A stretch of DNA of 64,000 nt from Pelagadaptatus aseana (GTDB lineage: Bacteria; Pseudomonadota; Gammaproteobacteria; Pseudomonadales; Cellvibrionaceae). Shown here in pieces: positions 53,094 to 60,848 of this stretch. A program made the position numbers and the translations under genes. The DNA is taken from assembly GCA_040365065.1 (NCBI GenBank), contig BAABNI010000009.1, forward strand, positions 1 to 64,000, in the 5' to 3' direction. The notes beneath the pieces are model-generated. The model did not search any database. It was not told the DNA's origin and saw only the letters and a list, made by a program, of their open reading frames with translations. Each line of letters starts with the position of its first letter. Position 1 is the stretch's first letter.

Positions 53094-53465
53094 TTACTTT
53101 TCGTAGATCACGTAGAGTTTTTTGGCGGTTTCCACCGTTGTCCAGACACCGGAAAAGCCCGCTGGTACCGCAAACATATCGCCTTTGTTAAGCGTGATCT
53201 CATTGCCATCATCGTCACTGACAATGACTTTACCCTCCAGCAAAAAGCACACTTCCTCTTCGGTGTAGTTGACCTTGTGGCTGCCCGGCTCGCCTTGCCA
53301 GATACCGGCACCAAAGGTCTCGTCGCGATTGTCATAGCAATGCCAGATCAACTGCGCCGGATTTCCCGCGACAATTTTTTCCTGATCCGGCATATAGGCT
53401 TCCGCCTCTACCTGATCTGTACCAATTCGTTTAATGGCGTGTTCGCTCACTGTATTACCAGACAT
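53094..53465 (-). CDS. Cupin-domain protein
   Basis: Encodes 123 residues with a single cupin fold. The metal-binding patches are GEPGSHKVNYTEEEVCFLLEGKVIV (cupin motif 1) and KGDMFAVPAGFSGVW (motif 2). The His/Glu set is partly degenerate, since motif 2 ends in FSGVW rather than a His. Ligand and reaction are unknown. I chose the second of two adjacent in-frame ATGs (53465), because AGAGG sits six bases before it. Confidence 0.82.
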   Translation of the reverse strand: MSGNTVSEHAIKRIGTDQVEAEAYMPDQEKIVAGNPAQLIWHCYDNRDETFGAGIWQGEPGSHKVNYTEEEVCFLLEGKVIVSDDDGNEITLNKGDMFAVPAGFSGVWTTVETAKKLYVIYEK

Positions 53466-53513
53466 ACTCATCCTCTAATTGTTGGTTTGTCGTCACTGTT
53501 GACATTGATTGGC

Positions 53514-53963
53514 TCAGGCGCCTGCTTTGTATTGCGCCAGCTGCCGATTGAGACTATCAACCCGCTTGACGAGAGCCCCGATCAACCGGTCTTTGATTTT
53601 TTCCCGCAAGCCCGACGGCAAACCTGCAAACGCCTTGTTGTCCAGACACATGGCGATCACATCCATGTCCGCTGTCACCGTTGCCGTGCGCGGTTCACCG
53701 CAGATAAACCCCATCTCACCGACAAAATCGCCGGGAGTCACCTCGGCCACCCGCTGCCCAGCTTTATAGATACCGGCCTTACCCGCCAGCAAGATATAAA
53801 AGTTGTCGTCACTGTCGCCGGCCTGAATCAGGCTGTCACTTTGAGGGAACACCTTAACAATGTGCCGGGGCACCAACAGGCGCTCCTTGTCGCCAGCACT
53901 GATGTCGGCAAACAGATCGATGCGATTGAGAACATCAAGTAACTTGCGACGTGGAATTTCCAT
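53514..53963 (-). CDS. Cyclic-nucleotide-binding domain protein
   Basis: Encodes 149 residues consisting of one cNMP-binding domain. The phosphate-binding cassette VGEMGFICGEPRTATV keeps the Glu and Arg that grip the cyclic phosphate. No DNA-binding domain is fused, so it is not a Crp-type regulator. I chose ATG at 53963 (MEIPRRKLL), because GAGGAG lies about nine bases upstream; the longer frame overlaps the peptidase gene. It follows the M3 peptidase by 13 bases, suggesting one transcript. Confidence 0.85.
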   Translation of the reverse strand: MEIPRRKLLDVLNRIDLFADISAGDKERLLVPRHIVKVFPQSDSLIQAGDSDDNFYILLAGKAGIYKAGQRVAEVTPGDFVGEMGFICGEPRTATVTADMDVIAMCLDNKAFAGLPSGLREKIKDRLIGALVKRVDSLNRQLAQYKAGA

Positions 53964-53976
53964 ATCCGATGACTCC

Positions 53977-55974
53977 TCAGTGGCTGTTAAGCCGTCTGGC
54001 AAAACTGTCAAAGCTGAAATCGCGCCCCAGAAAGTCTCTCACCAGCGTCGCGGCCGGTTTGCTGCCGCCGGGCTCAAGCACCAGCTGCCGGTAGGCTTTC
54101 GCTGTTTCAGGGTTGAGCAGCCCCTCGGTTTCAAAGCGACTGAACATATCGAGCGCAATTACCTGCGACCACATATAGGTGTAGTAAATCGCCGAGTAGC
54201 CATTGAGGTGGCCAAAGTTGGCGTAAAAGTGGGTGCCCTCTACCGGCGGCAGCGGTGAGTATTGCTGCTCCAGATCCAGCATCAACTGATAGAGATCCAG
54301 TTGTTCCGGGTTATGCCGGTAATAATTGAGCGACAGCGCTGAGTAAAACATCTGAATCTGGGTGCCAACGCCGCGATTGAAATTGCGCGCCGCCTGTAAC
54401 CGCGTCACCACATCATCACTGAGCGACTCACCGGCATCATTAACCGCCAGAGACTGCAGAGTAGTCTTGTCATAAACCCACTCTTCAAGCATTTGCGACG
54501 GCGCCTCGACAAAGTCCCACTCAGTGGAAATTCCCGACTGGGCCACCCATTGATTGCGGCCGGCAAACAGCTCATGGAGTAAATGGCCAAATTCGTGCAG
54601 GAAGGTTTTTACCTGAGTAAATTCCATCTTCTCGGTGGGATTCCCTTCCCCCGGAAAGTTGCACACCAGGGTAGCCACCGGCACCTGACGCCCGGCAACA
54701 CCGGTACGCGTCGGGAACATGGCCGCGTGTTGATACTTACCATCACGCGGGTGCATGTCGAGATAGAAACGGCCAAGCAACTGATCGTCGCCCCACATCT
54801 CCCAGGCCTCAACACTGGGATGCCACACCTGAGCATCCCAGGGTTTGAACTGCACATCGAACATGGACTCAACCAACTCGAAGATACCGCTTTTAACCCG
54901 CCCATAGGCAAAGTAATTGCGCAACTGCTTGGCATCCACCTGATATTGCTCGGTCTTGATTTTGTCCTGCAGATAACTCAGCTGCCAGCGCTGTACCTGG
55001 GTTGCCTCCGGTCGCTGCTGCTGTAAACGCTGCAACAGTTGCGCCTTGTCCCGCTGCGCGGCCGGCTCGGCGGCGAGAGAAACCTTGTCAATAAATCTGG
55101 CAGCTGCCTCCGCGGAACCAATCATCTTGTCGGCAGTGATGCGATCGGCATGACTGTCAAACCCCAACAGCCCGGCCAACTGATGTCGCTTTTGGATCAA
55201 CTGCTGCAAATGATCTCTGTTATCGGGGTAACCTCGCGAGCGCGCCATGCGGTAAAACGCCTCACGCAAACTTTCATCTTCGGCGTAGGTAACAAACGGA
55301 ATGTAATCGGGGTAGCGGGTTGAAAGACGTATCACCCCATCTTCGCCCGGCTGATGGGCGGCAATGTAATCGGCAGGCAAACCCTTGAGCTGAGAAGTCG
55401 AATGCAATTCAAGGTGGCGTACGTCTTCACGAATGGTGCGATTAAAATTCTGCCCCACTTTAACCAGCTCTTGCTGCAGCGCTCTGACCTGATCGCGCTG
55501 ATCGTCTGCGAGATTGACGCCAGCCAGTTTGAAATCGCGCAACAGAGTTTCAACCAGATAATTATCCACTGAACTCAACGGACTTCTGTCCAGCCGCGAC
55601 AACACCTCAAACAAGGGCTGCGATAAGTTGATGTCAGTATTCAACTTGTCCAGATCCTGAGAGCACTGCTCCGCGGCCTGTCGCAGAGACTGATCCGGAT
55701 GGACCGACTGATAGAGATTGGCGCGCTTGGCCGCATCCGCCAGATTCAGCATCACCTCATCCAGAGGGCGCAGAAATGTCTGTTTGTCGGGTGTTCCAGC
55801 AAACGCTTCCAGCTGGCGTAACTGCACAGTAATCGTGGCAACGGACGAATTGCATTCAGCGGTAAAGGATTCCGCCGTGACCTGCTCCAGGTTGGCGGCC
55901 GATACGGTAACCGCCGACAACATCAACGCCGCGGCAAATATTTTGTGGATGGTTTTCAAGCGCTCTACTCCCAT
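53977..55974 (-). CDS. M3-family oligopeptidase, secreted
   Basis: Encodes 665 residues. An N-terminal hydrophobic signal (about 9-27) suggests periplasmic export, unlike cytosolic OpdA/Dcp. The zinc site HEFGHLLHELF gives the HExxH helix, followed by the downstream glutamate helix of the thimet-oligopeptidase fold. It should degrade short peptides. The ATG at 55974 is used; a TTG five codons later has GGGAG at better spacing and is an alternative start. It is upstream of the cNMP-binding gene. Confidence 0.9.
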   Translation of the reverse strand: MGVERLKTIHKIFAAALMLSAVTVSAANLEQVTAESFTAECNSSVATITVQLRQLEAFAGTPDKQTFLRPLDEVMLNLADAAKRANLYQSVHPDQSLRQAAEQCSQDLDKLNTDINLSQPLFEVLSRLDRSPLSSVDNYLVETLLRDFKLAGVNLADDQRDQVRALQQELVKVGQNFNRTIREDVRHLELHSTSQLKGLPADYIAAHQPGEDGVIRLSTRYPDYIPFVTYAEDESLREAFYRMARSRGYPDNRDHLQQLIQKRHQLAGLLGFDSHADRITADKMIGSAEAAARFIDKVSLAAEPAAQRDKAQLLQRLQQQRPEATQVQRWQLSYLQDKIKTEQYQVDAKQLRNYFAYGRVKSGIFELVESMFDVQFKPWDAQVWHPSVEAWEMWGDDQLLGRFYLDMHPRDGKYQHAAMFPTRTGVAGRQVPVATLVCNFPGEGNPTEKMEFTQVKTFLHEFGHLLHELFAGRNQWVAQSGISTEWDFVEAPSQMLEEWVYDKTTLQSLAVNDAGESLSDDVVTRLQAARNFNRGVGTQIQMFYSALSLNYYRHNPEQLDLYQLMLDLEQQYSPLPPVEGTHFYANFGHLNGYSAIYYTYMWSQVIALDMFSRFETEGLLNPETAKAYRQLVLEPGGSKPAATLVRDFLGRDFSFDSFARRLNSH

Positions 55975-56170
55975 GGCCTTTAGCTCGCTTCAAGACAGGA
56001 AATAGTAAGACAATTTTCAGAATTTGCGACCCGCTTAACAGGTGGCAGGCTCAGCCCAACCGATAATAACTCTCGGTTATAATTTGAATATGGATATAAC
56101 TGATCAATCATTAACCAAAATTCCTTTTAGGCGTAAACTGATAAGAGCAGTGTCTTTAAATGGGTGAGTT

Positions 56171-56980
56171 ATGACTACAGGAATCAACAGCTACGGCGTC
56201 AATCCCACCATCGGTGCCTCACAACAGGGGCTCGATCAGGCCCTTGAGCGCCTGTCATCCGGACAACGGATCAATTCCGCGGCCGATGACGCCGCCGGCC
56301 TGGCGATTTCAACCGGGCTGCGCTCGGACATTCAGGGCTTCAGTCAGGCATCGCGCAACGCTTCCGACGGTATCTCGCTGGCCCAGACGGCCGAGGGCGC
56401 ACTGGGTTCAATCAACGACAGCCTGCAGCGCATTCGTGAACTGGGGGTTCAGGCCAGCAACGGCACCCTCAATGACAGCGACCGTCAAGCGATCAATGCC
56501 GAGGTGCAACAGCTGCAAGACGAAATTAATCGCGTCGCCGAGAGCAGCAATTTTAATGGCATCCCTCTGCTGTCAGACAGCACCAGTATCAACCTGCAAG
56601 TGGGGCCAGATGGCACGGACACCATCGCAACTGAAACCACCAACTTTGTGGAGCAACTGCAAAACAGTGGTTTTAATGACATTGATTTCAGTACTCAGGC
56701 TGGCGCACAGGCGGCACTGGATACCATTGATGGGATTCAGGAAGAGGTCAACGCCTCGCGCAGCGACTTTGGCGCTCTGATCAATCGACTTGACAGCGTT
56801 ACCGATCAACTGGACAGCTCTCGCATCAACAGCGAAGCCGCCAACTCCCGCATTGCAGACGCGGATTTTGCTCGGGAAGTGGCGGAAAAAACCCGCAATG
56901 AAATTCTGCTCAGCGCCAGCATCATCGCCCAGACCAATCAAAACCAGCGGGGCGAATACGTGCTACAGCTGCTCAGCTAA
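56171..56980 (+). CDS. Short, atypical flagellin
   Basis: Encodes 269 residues with the flagellin D0/D1 helices at both ends: RLSSGQRINSAADDAAGLAI (N-terminal) and SRIADADFAREVAEKTRNEIL...VLQLLS (C-terminal). There are no D2/D3 domains, so the filament would be smooth and short-repeat. The N-terminus MTTGINSYGVNPTIGAS differs from the usual MA-x-x-INTN-x-x-SL. No hook, cap or assembly gene is near. The stop overlaps the convergent PilZ gene's stop by four bases. ACCGATAA at 56059-56066 resembles a sigma-28 -10 box, but the -35 spacing does not fit. Confidence 0.9.
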   Translation: MTTGINSYGVNPTIGASQQGLDQALERLSSGQRINSAADDAAGLAISTGLRSDIQGFSQASRNASDGISLAQTAEGALGSINDSLQRIRELGVQASNGTLNDSDRQAINAEVQQLQDEINRVAESSNFNGIPLLSDSTSINLQVGPDGTDTIATETTNFVEQLQNSGFNDIDFSTQAGAQAALDTIDGIQEEVNASRSDFGALINRLDSVTDQLDSSRINSEAANSRIADADFAREVAEKTRNEILLSASIIAQTNQNQRGEYVLQLLS

Positions 56981-57543
56981 TCCTCACGGGCATAACGCAA
57001 CTGGGCACCCTGGCGACGCACAACGTGCTGAATCAGCAATTCCTGATCAGACGGCGATACGTGGGTGAATTTAACCCGCATATAATAGCCGGGCTGATCA
57101 TCTCTGGCGGTGGAATCCACCACCTCACCGTGAATATAGAGATGCAGATTCTCCGGCTGCAACAGCAGCTCCAGCGCCACCAACTTGCCTGACGCCACCT
57201 CGGACGACACATTGAACGCCAGACCGCTGGCACTGATATTGACCGCTTTCATTTCGTGAGCCATTTTCTCAACCAGACTGGACTCCAGCTCCAGCTGATT
57301 GATCACAAAATTGATTTTGTCGTCCAACGCCCCCAGCAATTCGGCCATCACCGGCTGCTGAACTTTCAACTGGCCTAAAAGCTGGTGTACGGTCTTATTG
57401 TAATCGGCCAGCAACGCTTCCGGTGCCATCAAACGGCGACTCTGCTCAACCTCCGCCCGCGACTCCTCATCACTCAACACCCTGTAAGCCACACCAATGC
57501 GATCATTGATGCGAAAGAACTGGCGGCGATCGGAATCGGTCAT
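56977..57543 (-). CDS. PilZ-domain c-di-GMP-binding protein
   Basis: Encodes 188 residues. The N-terminal DRRQFFRIND supplies the RxxxR loop of PilZ domains and the ISASGLAFNV region the (D/N)xSxxG motif, with about 90 residues of helical insert between them, including DDKINFVINQLELES. It should bind cyclic-di-GMP and may tune the adjacent motor, though no YcgR-type N-terminal domain is present. The ATG at 57543 has GGAG seven bases upstream. It lies 33 bases after pomB on the same strand. Confidence 0.88.
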   Translation of the reverse strand: MTDSDRRQFFRINDRIGVAYRVLSDEESRAEVEQSRRLMAPEALLADYNKTVHQLLGQLKVQQPVMAELLGALDDKINFVINQLELESSLVEKMAHEMKAVNISASGLAFNVSSEVASGKLVALELLLQPENLHLYIHGEVVDSTARDDQPGYYMRVKFTHVSPSDQELLIQHVVRRQGAQLRYARED

Positions 57544-57576
57544 GGGGTTACTCCGGCAGACATGACGTTGCTGTTA

Positions 57577-58557
57577 TCAGAAGATTTCATTGGGATCCAA
57601 ATCAAACAGGTACTCCGGATCCAGATCAAGATCACGCAAAATGTCGGCGCCCTCTTCTTTCAACACATTCAGATCTTCATCATCGAGGCTTTCATCCAGC
57701 CCCTGCTGAATCAGGATCTCAACCCGGCGGTTACGCGAGCGGTTATCCGAGGAGTTATTCGCCACCAACGGCTGAGTATCTGCAAAACCGGAAACTTCAA
57801 ACCGGCGCTGATTAATGTCGTCTTTCATCAGGGCGTGGGCAACCGTCACCGCCCGCGCGGATGAAAGCTCCCAATTGGAACGGAACCGGGGGCTGCGAAT
57901 GGGGATATTATCGGTGTGTCCCTGAACCTGGATCTTACCCGGCTTTACTCGCAGCACATCACTGATTTCATCAAGCACATCGTAGTAATCATCATTCATC
58001 TCTGCCGAGGCGGTTTTAAATGAGCCCTTTTCACGAATCCGGATGATGATTTTACGCCCTCGGGTCTCCACCTCGATTTCACCGGCAGCGATTTGATCGT
58101 GCAGCGACTGCGCCAGCTCAATAGCATCCTGCTCGGTCTGCTGGATCAGCTCTTCGAGCTTGCGTTTGATCCGCAACTTAACACCACCCTCTTTGGCCTC
58201 TTCACCCTGCTCGATATCGAACTCCTGAGCACACTCAAAATCCAGCGTGTTTTCGGTGATGTTCTCGGTTTTCTGCCAGATTTCGTTAATGGGGGTTGGT
58301 GACGGGGTGCCCGGACTGAATTCCTGAGCAATGATACTGGTGCCCTTGGGGACATCGGTGACATTCAATTTGTTCTGCACACCAAACGCCTGAGCCATGG
58401 AACCCGCCAACCGTTTGAACTTCATGGCGTCCATCTCAGAAAAAGACAACAGCAACACAAAGAAACACATCAACAGGGACATCAAGTCGGCAAAGGTCCC
58501 CATCCACGGGGGTAACCCCTCCGGGGGGCATTTACATTTCTGTTCTTCATCGCTCAT
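57577..58557 (-). CDS. pomB: Flagellar stator protein, PomB-type (sodium-driven)
   Basis: Encodes 326 residues. The N-terminal CKCPPEGLPPWMGTFADLM resembles PomB; D24 is the ion-binding residue in the single transmembrane helix (about 20-43). A long linker leads to an OmpA-like domain (VQGHTDNIPIRS, VSGFADTQPL, RRVEILI) that anchors to peptidoglycan. The protein ends in an unusually long acidic tail (about 40 residues, ESLDDEDLN...DLDLDPEY). It starts 12 bases after pomA. Sodium use is inferred from family resemblance. Confidence 0.92.
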   Translation of the reverse strand: MSDEEQKCKCPPEGLPPWMGTFADLMSLLMCFFVLLLSFSEMDAMKFKRLAGSMAQAFGVQNKLNVTDVPKGTSIIAQEFSPGTPSPTPINEIWQKTENITENTLDFECAQEFDIEQGEEAKEGGVKLRIKRKLEELIQQTEQDAIELAQSLHDQIAAGEIEVETRGRKIIIRIREKGSFKTASAEMNDDYYDVLDEISDVLRVKPGKIQVQGHTDNIPIRSPRFRSNWELSSARAVTVAHALMKDDINQRRFEVSGFADTQPLVANNSSDNRSRNRRVEILIQQGLDESLDDEDLNVLKEEGADILRDLDLDPEYLFDLDPNEIF

Positions 58558-58569
58558 AGCGCTACCCCG

Positions 58570-59328
58570 TTAACCTTCGGCAACTTCACGCTTGCCTTCG
58601 GGCAGGTAGGTGCGCAACATGCCATCGATCACACGGGGGTTCTGCCCCGCCTGAATCGCCAGCAACGCATCGATCACCAGACTTTTAACCATGGATTCTT
58701 CTGCCGCACGCAGCTTCAGTTTGTCCGCCATGGGTTCACAAACGGCATTGGCGAGAATCGCACCATAGAGGGTAGTCAACAGGGCCACCGCCATCGCCGG
58801 ACCAATGGACTTGGGGTCGTCCATATTCGACAGCATCGCCACCAGACCAATCAGAGTTCCGATCATTCCCATGGCCGGTGCCATACTGGCCAGCGATGAA
58901 AAGATGGTTGCCGCCGTAGCATGCCGCTCTTCAGCCAGATTTTTATCGTTGGTCAACAGGCCTTTAACCACGTCTGGATCGTGCCCATCCACCAATAACT
59001 GGATGCCTTTTTGCAGGAAGTCGTTACCCACCTCCTTACCCTCAAGGGATAACAGCCCCCCTTTGCGCGCCATATCCGCCAGTTCAATAATTTCGTCAAT
59101 CAACTCAGCCGGATCCGGCGACTTGGAGACAAAGGTTTTACCCGCCACCTTGCCGGCGCCGAGAAACTGTCCCAGGCCAAACTTGGCCATAACCGCAAAG
59201 AGGCTGCCACCAAACACGATGACCAGCGATGGAATGTTGATAAACATCCCCAGGCTGCCACTCATCAACATGGTGGCGACAATCAGGCCCATCGCGCCCA
59301 ATATGCCAACAATCGTTGCTAAATCCAC
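58570..59328 (-). CDS. pomA: Flagellar stator protein, PomA-type
   Basis: Encodes 252 residues with four transmembrane helices (about 5-22, 30-50, 150-172, 183-200). The cytoplasmic loop has the charged residues that contact FliG, and the TATIFSSLASMAPAMGMIGTL segment is the conserved MotA/PomA ion-channel region. It forms the stator with PomB. The start is GTG at 59328 with AAGGAG seven bases upstream. It precedes pomB by 12 bases, one operon, followed by the PilZ gene. Confidence 0.94.
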   Translation of the reverse strand: MDLATIVGILGAMGLIVATMLMSGSLGMFINIPSLVIVFGGSLFAVMAKFGLGQFLGAGKVAGKTFVSKSPDPAELIDEIIELADMARKGGLLSLEGKEVGNDFLQKGIQLLVDGHDPDVVKGLLTNDKNLAEERHATAATIFSSLASMAPAMGMIGTLIGLVAMLSNMDDPKSIGPAMAVALLTTLYGAILANAVCEPMADKLKLRAAEESMVKSLVIDALLAIQAGQNPRVIDGMLRTYLPEGKREVAEG

Positions 59329-59589
59329 TCTTCCACTCCTTGCGAAACAAGCATCTCGCCGCTATCGGGCAAGACCCCAAAAAACCAAAACATGACCTGC
59401 ATTCAACTGTATCGGCAGCAAGTCAAAAAACCTCAATGACAAATAGATTACCCACTGGCTTTAAAAAAAGCAGCTCCTCTGGCCCACAGTTTAGTCTATA
59501 ACCCTCACCATCAGATTGACCTCGCCCCTGAGCTTATGTAGGGTGCGGCCTAAGTTCGCAATCATATCAAACCAACAGAGAACAACACC
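59329..59589. other. pomA/xseB divergent intergenic region
   Basis: This 261-base gap carries the divergent promoters for the stator genes and for xseB-ispA-dxs. I see no clear paired promoter hexamers, no stable hairpin and no small gene. Confidence 0.4.
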
Positions 59590-59829
59590 GTGGCCGCCCA
59601 AAAGAAATCACAGGATTTTGAGAAATCCATGCAGGAACTGGAAAAATTGGTGACGGCACTGGAGCAGGGCGACCTGAGTCTGGAAAAATCTCTGGAGGCC
59701 TTTGAAAAGGGCGTCAAACTCACCAGAGAATGCCAGGACCGCCTGGCCGCAGCCGAACAGAAAGTCCAACTGCTGACCGAGCATCAGGGTGACCTGTACG
59801 CTGAAGATTTCGCTGGTGACGACCACTGA
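59590..59829 (+). CDS. xseB: Exodeoxyribonuclease VII small subunit
   Basis: Encodes 79 residues. Two helices with FEKSMQELEKLVTALEQGDLSLEKSL and FEKGVKLTRECQDRLAAAE match XseB, which assembles with XseA to degrade single-stranded DNA. The start is GTG at 59590. Its stop (TGA) shares one base with the ATG of ispA, implying translational coupling. xseA is not in the window. Confidence 0.95.
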   Translation: MAAQKKSQDFEKSMQELEKLVTALEQGDLSLEKSLEAFEKGVKLTRECQDRLAAAEQKVQLLTEHQGDLYAEDFAGDDH

Positions 59830-60755
59830 TGCCCGCCGACCATTCCAGCCCCAGCACTCCTCAGGGCAACGCCTTTCTGCACTTTTTTTCCGAACATCAG
59901 GCACGCATCGAGCAAGCTCTTAATTCAAGCCTCGAACAACGCCCGCACCAACAGCTGAATTTGCATCAAGCCATTCGTTACAGTCTCCTCAGTGGCGGCA
60001 AGCGGGTGCGCCCGGTACTGGCTTACGCCGCTGCCGCCGCCATTACCTCGACCACTAACGAACTGATTGATCGCGCAGCCTGCGCCGTGGAGTGTATCCA
60101 CGCCTACAGCCTGATTCATGACGACCTGCCGGCCATGGATGACGACGATCTGCGCCGCGGCCAACCCACTTGCCACAAACAGTTTGATGAAGCCACCGCC
60201 ATTCTTGCCGGCGACGCCCTGCAAACACTGGCGTTTGAACTGATTGCCGACTGTGACAGCGGCGACGATGCCAGCAAGCTGCAGCTGATCAGCACTCTGG
60301 CCCGGGCATCCGGCGACAAAGGCATGGTGGCCGGCCAGGCCATCGACATAGCCGCCGTCGACTCCGAACTGCAACTCGATCAGCTGGAACAGATGCACAA
60401 CCATAAAACCGGCGCCCTGATCAGCGCCAGTGTGCGCATGGGCGCACTGGCCACCGGCTGCGCCACGGAGCAACAACTGCACGCTCTGGAACAGTACGCC
60501 GCGGCAGTGGGGCTGGCGTTTCAGGTACAGGACGACATTCTCGACGTCATCGCGGATACCGAAACCCTTGGCAAACAACAGGGGGCCGATCAAGCCCTGA
60601 ACAAACCCACGTACGTGTCACTGTTGGGACTCGAGGGCGCTCGCCAGAAAGCCGAAGCCCTGCATCAACAGGCACTGCAGGCACTTAAGCCGTTTGACCA
60701 CAGCGCCGACCCGCTCAGGGGATTGTCCGCCTATATCGTAGAACGCAGCCACTGA
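59829..60755 (+). CDS. ispA: Farnesyl/geranylgeranyl diphosphate synthase IspA
   Basis: Encodes 308 residues of the trans-prenyltransferase family. The two Asp-rich metal-binding motifs are SLIHDDLPAMDDDDLRRG and QVQDDILDVIAD, with SGGKRVRPVL and AGDALQTLAFEL between. It makes farnesyl diphosphate for undecaprenol and quinone side chains. It overlaps xseB and is followed after 93 bases by dxs, the usual xseB-ispA-dxs order. Confidence 0.96.
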   Translation: MPADHSSPSTPQGNAFLHFFSEHQARIEQALNSSLEQRPHQQLNLHQAIRYSLLSGGKRVRPVLAYAAAAAITSTTNELIDRAACAVECIHAYSLIHDDLPAMDDDDLRRGQPTCHKQFDEATAILAGDALQTLAFELIADCDSGDDASKLQLISTLARASGDKGMVAGQAIDIAAVDSELQLDQLEQMHNHKTGALISASVRMGALATGCATEQQLHALEQYAAAVGLAFQVQDDILDVIADTETLGKQQGADQALNKPTYVSLLGLEGARQKAEALHQQALQALKPFDHSADPLRGLSAYIVERSH

Positions 60756-60848
60756 TTTCCACATTATTCTCCATCTTCATACGACACCGCACTATGCAAA
60801 CCCTCGCCAGAGTCATAAAATTGCGGTTTTGCCCGACCCATCACCCGT

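Noticed and set aside
56041..56060. Sigma-54 promoter for the flagellin
   Set aside because: TGGCAGG is followed after ten bases by CC rather than the required GC.
56035..56066. Sigma-28 promoter for the flagellin
   Set aside because: ACCGATAA resembles the -10 box, but the nearest TAAC/TTAACA lies about 19 bases away instead of 15, so I did not annotate it.
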